Part shown: one piece after another, positions 60,357-64,000 of the stretch
Layout: each line of letters begins with the position of its first letter
Position numbering within the stretch: position 1 is the stretch's first letter
Origin: Pokkaliibacter sp046614695
Lineage (GTDB): Bacteria > Pseudomonadota > Gammaproteobacteria > Pseudomonadales > Balneatricaceae
NCBI RefSeq assembly: GCF_046614695.1
Contig: NZ_JBKKHQ010000012.1
Coordinates: forward strand, 323,555 to 387,554
Direction: 5' to 3'
DNA: 64,000 nt
Translations under genes and position numbers: made by a program
The notes under the pieces: generated by a model
Seen by the model: only the letters and a program-made list of their open reading frames with translations
The model's database searches: none
What the model was told of the DNA's origin: nothing

Positions 60357-61989
60357 TCAGGGCGACATTAAGCGGTGTTTTGCCATTCATCGCTGCTACT
60401 ATTTTCTTCGCGCTGCCCATGAATGCTGTTTTTGCACGGCCGGTTAAACTGTCAGACTTCGGTAGTGCTACCTTCATTGGGTCTTTGTGCACATTGTTCA
60501 GTCGAACTTCGTAGTGCACATGAGGGCCGGTAGACAGGCCAGTGGTGCCAATATAACCAATCACTTGGCCCCGTTTCACCTTGTCGCCTTTGTTTAGGCC
60601 AGCGGCAAAGCCCTTCATGTGTGCATAAAGTGTGCTGATACCGTTGCTGTGGGCCAGTACTACCACGTTGCCGTAACCTCCTTTTACACCTTTAAAGATC
60701 ACCTTGCCGTAACCAGTGGCATGGATAGGTGTCCCATAAGGAGCGGCAAGGTCGACACCTTCATGGGCGCGCCAACGGTGAAGTTTTGGATGATAGCGAC
60801 GGGGGCTGAATGGAGAAGAAATGCGTGCTCCCGGAACCGGTGTTCTATCGAAGGCTTTCTGTTTTCCTTCGCCGTTTTCATCGTAGTAGTGAACGTCTCC
60901 GGTTTTGTCTTCATAGCGGATGGCATAAAAAGATTTACCGGCATTGGTATAGCGCGCAGCAAGAATGTCACCCATCCCAACTAGGCGGTTTTTAATGTAT
61001 TTCTCTTCAAAGATCAGAGTGAAGGTATCGCCTTTGCGCACGTCACTACGGAAGTCAATATCGTTAGTGAAAAGTGTCGACATGTTGGCAATTAGGCGAT
61101 AAGGAACCCCGGCTTCTTTAGATGCGTTGAAGAGGGAGTCCTTGACTGTCATTTTTACCATGCGCTCTTTGATAGTGGGCGCAGTTACTTCCTGAGTGAG
61201 GGTGTAACCCTTGTCTGTGTGTTCAACTACAACCGTACTAAATACGCCACGTTTGTATTGCAGTTTTTGTAGATCACTGCCGTCATTTGATTCAAAAGTA
61301 AACACATCACCAGGGTGCAGATTGCGGAAGGGGCGCTCTTTCTTGAATGCGTTGTCTACTTCAATAGCCTTGGCTATGGTGAAGCCTGCGCGTTGGAAAA
61401 CGGATGTCAGATTGTCGCCTGACTCGACGGTGACTACTTTGCTACCTTCTTTGGCCAGAGACATATCATCATCGCTGGCAACTTCCGTCGCAGTGGGTTC
61501 TTCAATCTTGCCTTCGTTCTCAAGGGCTTTCTGTTCCTGGGGCGTCAGGTCTTCGATGTCATTTTGGCTTTTAGCAATTTCCGCGGATAAATCATCTGCG
61601 TCGCTGCCGTAATCTTCGTTACTATCATCCTGGCTTTCGTCGACATTCTGATCGGGTGTGAAAAGTGTCATGTTTACAGACGGATCTGCCGACTCGGATG
61701 CATCGGATGAGTCATTTGACTGCGCCACCTGAGTGTTCATATTGATCTCGAGCGGGATGCTGCCAAGTTCAGCGTCGCTATCACTGGAGCTGGTGACGAC
61801 AGAGTCATTGCTATCAGAGGGGGATTGCCCCAGGTTGAGCGAGATAGAATTCTTCTCAGCGTCAGGGGAGCGGGTTGCAGAGACATTTTCAGAAGGGACA
61901 AAAATTAGCGCGCCTACAACCGTGCCAACCATAAAAATGGCCGCAACGTGTAGTTTTGGGAGGCGACTGAGAATCTTATAAAAAACCAT
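60346..61989 (-). CDS. M23 family murein endopeptidase with OapA/LysM-like region
   Basis: A membrane-anchored periplasmic peptidoglycan hydrolase of about 547 residues from ATG 61989. One N-terminal hydrophobic helix (about 12-33) is followed by a long acidic, Ser/Asp-rich, probably disordered region (about 35-175), a LysM/OapA-like module (VESGDNLTSVFQRAG), a linker domain and the LytM domain with the zinc ligands of HEGVD and HVHYE. It resembles MepM/NlpD-type elongation hydrolases and precedes anmK. An earlier ATG (62064) adds 25 residues without a ribosome-binding site. Confidence 0.9.
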   Translation of the reverse strand: MVFYKILSRLPKLHVAAIFMVGTVVGALIFVPSENVSATRSPDAEKNSISLNLGQSPSDSNDSVVTSSSDSDAELGSIPLEINMNTQVAQSNDSSDASESADPSVNMTLFTPDQNVDESQDDSNEDYGSDADDLSAEIAKSQNDIEDLTPQEQKALENEGKIEEPTATEVASDDDMSLAKEGSKVVTVESGDNLTSVFQRAGFTIAKAIEVDNAFKKERPFRNLHPGDVFTFESNDGSDLQKLQYKRGVFSTVVVEHTDKGYTLTQEVTAPTIKERMVKMTVKDSLFNASKEAGVPYRLIANMSTLFTNDIDFRSDVRKGDTFTLIFEEKYIKNRLVGMGDILAARYTNAGKSFYAIRYEDKTGDVHYYDENGEGKQKAFDRTPVPGARISSPFSPRRYHPKLHRWRAHEGVDLAAPYGTPIHATGYGKVIFKGVKGGYGNVVVLAHSNGISTLYAHMKGFAAGLNKGDKVKRGQVIGYIGTTGLSTGPHVHYEVRLNNVHKDPMKVALPKSDSLTGRAKTAFMGSAKKIVAAMNGKTPLNVALNDK

Positions 61990-62209
61990 TAAACGATGAC
62001 TCACAGAAAACAGAATTGATGAAACTGAAAAAGCATAAAAATTTGTGGTCAAAAATAACATCAAAGATCTATTAGTTGAACTCTTTTCACGCTCTTTTCT
62101 TCCCCGCAGGCGCCATTCTCGCTAGAATTTCCGGCCATGTCTGATAACGGCGGCAGTCACGTTTTGTCGATAGACTGCTGTTCAAAGTTTGTGATAACGG
62201 GAAAGCCTA

Positions 62210-63499
62210 ATGAGCAAAGCACTTTTACAAGAACTCAAGGACAGAGGGCTGATTGCCCAAATGACCTCAGAAGCGGAACTGGAGCAACATCTGACGTCAG
62301 GTTCTCGGGTGCTTTATTGCGGCTTTGACCCCACTGCAGATAGCCTTCATCTGGGTCACCTGGTTCCTTTGCTCATGCTTAAACGTTTTCAGGAGCATGG
62401 GCATCGTCCAATTGCCCTGGTTGGTGGGGCTACAGGACTGATCGGCGATCCTAGTTTCAAAGCTCAGGAACGTCAGTTGCAGACAAGTGATATCGTTAAA
62501 GTATGGGGCGAGAGGCTTAAAGAGCAAATCTCACGTTTTATCGACTTTAACGATAAAGATGGAGCGTTACTGGTCAACAATTTTGACTGGACAGGCAATG
62601 TTGATGTGCTGACGTTTTTACGCGACATCGGTAAGCACTTTACTGTAAATAAAATGATTGCTAAGGAGTCGGTTAAACAGCGTATTGAACGTGAAGACTC
62701 AGGGATTTCCTTCACAGAGTTTACATACCAGATCCTCCAGTCTTATGACTTCCAGCAGCTCAATAAAATGTACGGTTGTACTATGCAGATCGGTGGCTCT
62801 GATCAGTGGGGAAATATTACTGGTGGGATTGATCTGACGCGTCGTATGAATGGCGAGCAGACTTTTGGTCTGACACTTCCTCTGATCACAAAGTCTGATG
62901 GAACCAAATTTGGCAAGACTGAAGGCGGTGCTGTTTGGCTTGCAGCTAACAAAACTTCACCTTATGCGTTCTATCAATTCTGGCTTCAGACGCCTGATGC
63001 TGATGTTTATCGTTTCCTGAAATATTTTACCTTCATCAGTGTTGGCGAAATCGACCAGTTGGAGGCTGAGGATAAAGCGCGCGAGGGTAAACCTGAAGCT
63101 CAGCGTGTGCTTGCACGAGCTGTAACTGAGCTTGTGCACGGTAAACAAGGGATGGATGCAGCGGTGCGAATCACAGAGGCGCTGTTTTCTGGTGATGTGT
63201 CCAGTTTGTCTGAAGCAGATTACCAACAGTTGGCTCAGGATGGTCTTCCCAGTTCAGTGTTACCTTTGGAACTCGCTGATAAACCGCTTACTACCCTGTT
63301 GGTTGAAGCTGAGATCGCTTCCAATGGAAAACAGGTAAAGGATGCGTTGCAACGCAATGCTGTTGTTGTAAATGGCTCTGAGCTTGGGTTGGATTCTAAT
63401 ATGGCTGCTGCAGGGGTTTTCGACTCTGCGAATGCTCTTTTTGGAAAGTATTTCCTCGTGAAGCTGGGTAAGAAGAAGCATCACTTGTTTGTGCGTTAA
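62210..63499 (+). CDS. tyrS: tyrosyl-tRNA synthetase
   Basis: Class I synthetase for tRNA-Tyr, 429 residues, collinear with E. coli TyrS. HLGH (47-50) and KFGKT (233-237) form the ATP site, GGSDQWGNI lies between, and the C-terminus is an S4-like RNA-binding domain. It is divergent from the M23 gene, with about 220 bases between. A terminator follows, and then an rRNA operon. Confidence 0.97.
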   Translation: MSKALLQELKDRGLIAQMTSEAELEQHLTSGSRVLYCGFDPTADSLHLGHLVPLLMLKRFQEHGHRPIALVGGATGLIGDPSFKAQERQLQTSDIVKVWGERLKEQISRFIDFNDKDGALLVNNFDWTGNVDVLTFLRDIGKHFTVNKMIAKESVKQRIEREDSGISFTEFTYQILQSYDFQQLNKMYGCTMQIGGSDQWGNITGGIDLTRRMNGEQTFGLTLPLITKSDGTKFGKTEGGAVWLAANKTSPYAFYQFWLQTPDADVYRFLKYFTFISVGEIDQLEAEDKAREGKPEAQRVLARAVTELVHGKQGMDAAVRITEALFSGDVSSLSEADYQQLAQDGLPSSVLPLELADKPLTTLLVEAEIASNGKQVKDALQRNAVVVNGSELGLDSNMAAAGVFDSANALFGKYFLVKLGKKKHHLFVR

Positions 63500-63520
63500 G
63501 CATTCCCAAATGCTGTACTG

Positions 63521-63551
63521 AAAAGCAGCGGCCCTTGGCCGCTGCTTTTTT
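63521..63551 (+). terminator. intrinsic terminator after tyrS
   Basis: AAAAGCAGCGGCC / GGCCGCTGCTTTT with a CTT loop and a T-tract. Confidence 0.93.
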
Positions 63552-63580
63552 ATATCTGCTGTTTGTGCTTTTAGTTATTG

Positions 63581-63602
63581 GCTTCGCGCAGTTCGGCGAA
63601 GC
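63581..63602 (+). other. inverted repeat upstream of the rRNA promoters
   Basis: GCTTCGC and GCGAAGC pair perfectly with an eight-base centre, about 85 bases before the P1 -35. No function can be assigned. Confidence 0.3.
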
Positions 63603-63684
63603 TCATCCTTTGAATGCTCTCAGCCCCCGTTGGAGCGTTTTCGGGCGTCATGAGCCTGAAATTGGTTTTTCTTGGTTTTACCCC

Positions 63685-63712
63685 TTGACGGACTCATTCA
63701 AAGGTCTATAAT
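63685..63712 (+). promoter_or_regulatory. rRNA operon promoter P1
   Basis: TTGACG and TATAAT are 16 bases apart, followed by a GC-rich discriminator (GCGCCCCC) and preceded by an A/T-rich stretch able to act as an UP element. A 16-bp spacer and GC discriminator are typical of rrn P1 promoters controlled by ppGpp and DksA. Confidence 0.85.
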
Positions 63713-63856
63713 GCGCCCCCACTGAACGACGAGGCGCACCGCCAAGTCGGGAAAAACAAGAGTAAAATCAAGCAAGTAGCTGCTTGGAAGTGAAGTGAGT
63801 GATCACCGAGTTTTGTAGTTACTTCAATGAGTCAAAACGCTAACGCAAAAGACTCC

Positions 63857-63884
63857 TTGACAAACTTGAGCGGTTCGGTAGAAT
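63857..63884 (+). promoter_or_regulatory. rRNA operon promoter P2
   Basis: TTGACA and TAGAAT are 16 bases apart, about 170 bases downstream of P1, again with a GCGCACC discriminator. Confidence 0.85.
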
Positions 63885-63923
63885 GCGCACCTCTTGATCG
63901 CTGAGACGCAACGCGGATCGGCT

Positions 63924-63932
63924 TGCTCTTTA
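63924..63932 (+). promoter_or_regulatory. boxA antitermination site of the rRNA operon
   Basis: TGCTCTTTA, the boxA core recognised by NusB-NusE, followed by AAAAAT. NusA, a partner in this complex, is encoded at 26878-28362. Confidence 0.85.
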
Positions 63933-64000
63933 AAAATGAATCGGATAATTCGTGTGGGTGCTTGTACTGGGTATCGACAAGATAGTCAGAGACAAGACCT
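63933..64000 (+). other. 16S rRNA precursor leader (gene starts beyond window)
   Basis: The sequence after boxA resembles the spacer ahead of mature 16S rRNA; the 16S 5' end (AGAGTTTGAT) is not reached, so no rRNA gene is annotated. Confidence 0.7.

Overview
The window is a 64 kb stretch of the core chromosome of a gammaproteobacterium of moderate G+C. Gene order matches two well-known neighbourhoods. The block yhbY / rlmE-ftsH-folP-glmM-secG-tRNA-Leu-tRNA-fMet-rimP-nusA-infB-rbfA-truB-rpsO-pnp is the order seen in Escherichia coli. The block dksA-gluQ-cbrA-cbrB-(small RNA)-pcnB-folK-panB-panC is the Pseudomonas order. FabA/FabB, the HX4E type of PlsC, and the argC...erpA...anmK-M23-tyrS cluster also fit the Pseudomonadales/Oceanospirillales branch. 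I cannot name the genus from the sequence alone. I saw no phage, insertion sequence, CRISPR array or obvious horizontally acquired island; coding density is high and no gene looks broken.

Layout. 1-3.7 kb: end of plsC (+), then fabB, fabA and ispB (-). 3.8-7.0 kb: rplU-rpmA-obgE-proB. 7.1-14.2 kb: rpsT (-) divergent from murJ, ribF, ileS, lspA, fkpB. 14.2-20.4 kb: smpB (-), a structured carA leader, carA-carB-greA, yhbY (-). 20.5-35.0 kb: the rlmE-to-pnp translation, transcription and RNA-decay block with two tRNA genes. 35.0-40.5 kb: cytochrome c', a thiolase, panC/panB, folK, pcnB. 40.7-47.1 kb: the CbrA/CbrB two-component system with a probable CrcZ-type regulatory RNA, then gluQ and dksA. 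47.3-52.6 kb: aminotransferase, sfsA, a small Rieske protein, PBP1b and a lipoprotein. 52.7-57.0 kb: an unknown membrane protein, hemL, thiE and a ClC transporter, overlapping end to end. 57.2-63.5 kb: argC, erpA, a DsrE-like protein, anmK, an M23 endopeptidase, tyrS. 63.5-64.0 kb: tandem rRNA promoters and the 16S leader with boxA; the 16S gene itself starts beyond the window.

Regulatory DNA is the most rewarding part. (1) Between cbrB and pcnB there is a sigma-54 promoter, palindromic GTAACA/TGTTAC half-sites 77-127 bp upstream of its predicted start, and downstream a run of A-rich AACAATAA-like motifs, at least three in hairpin loops. This is the architecture of the Hfq/Crc-titrating RNA CrcZ. 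(2) carA is preceded by a good sigma-70 promoter, a roughly 200-nt leader, a six-codon leader ORF with a U-rich end and a strong intrinsic terminator beginning at its stop codon, which looks like a UTP-sensed attenuator. (3) pnp has a long leader hairpin suited to RNase III autoregulation. (4) Stacked hairpins separate the tRNAs from rimP-nusA-infB, and a terminator separates ileS from lspA.
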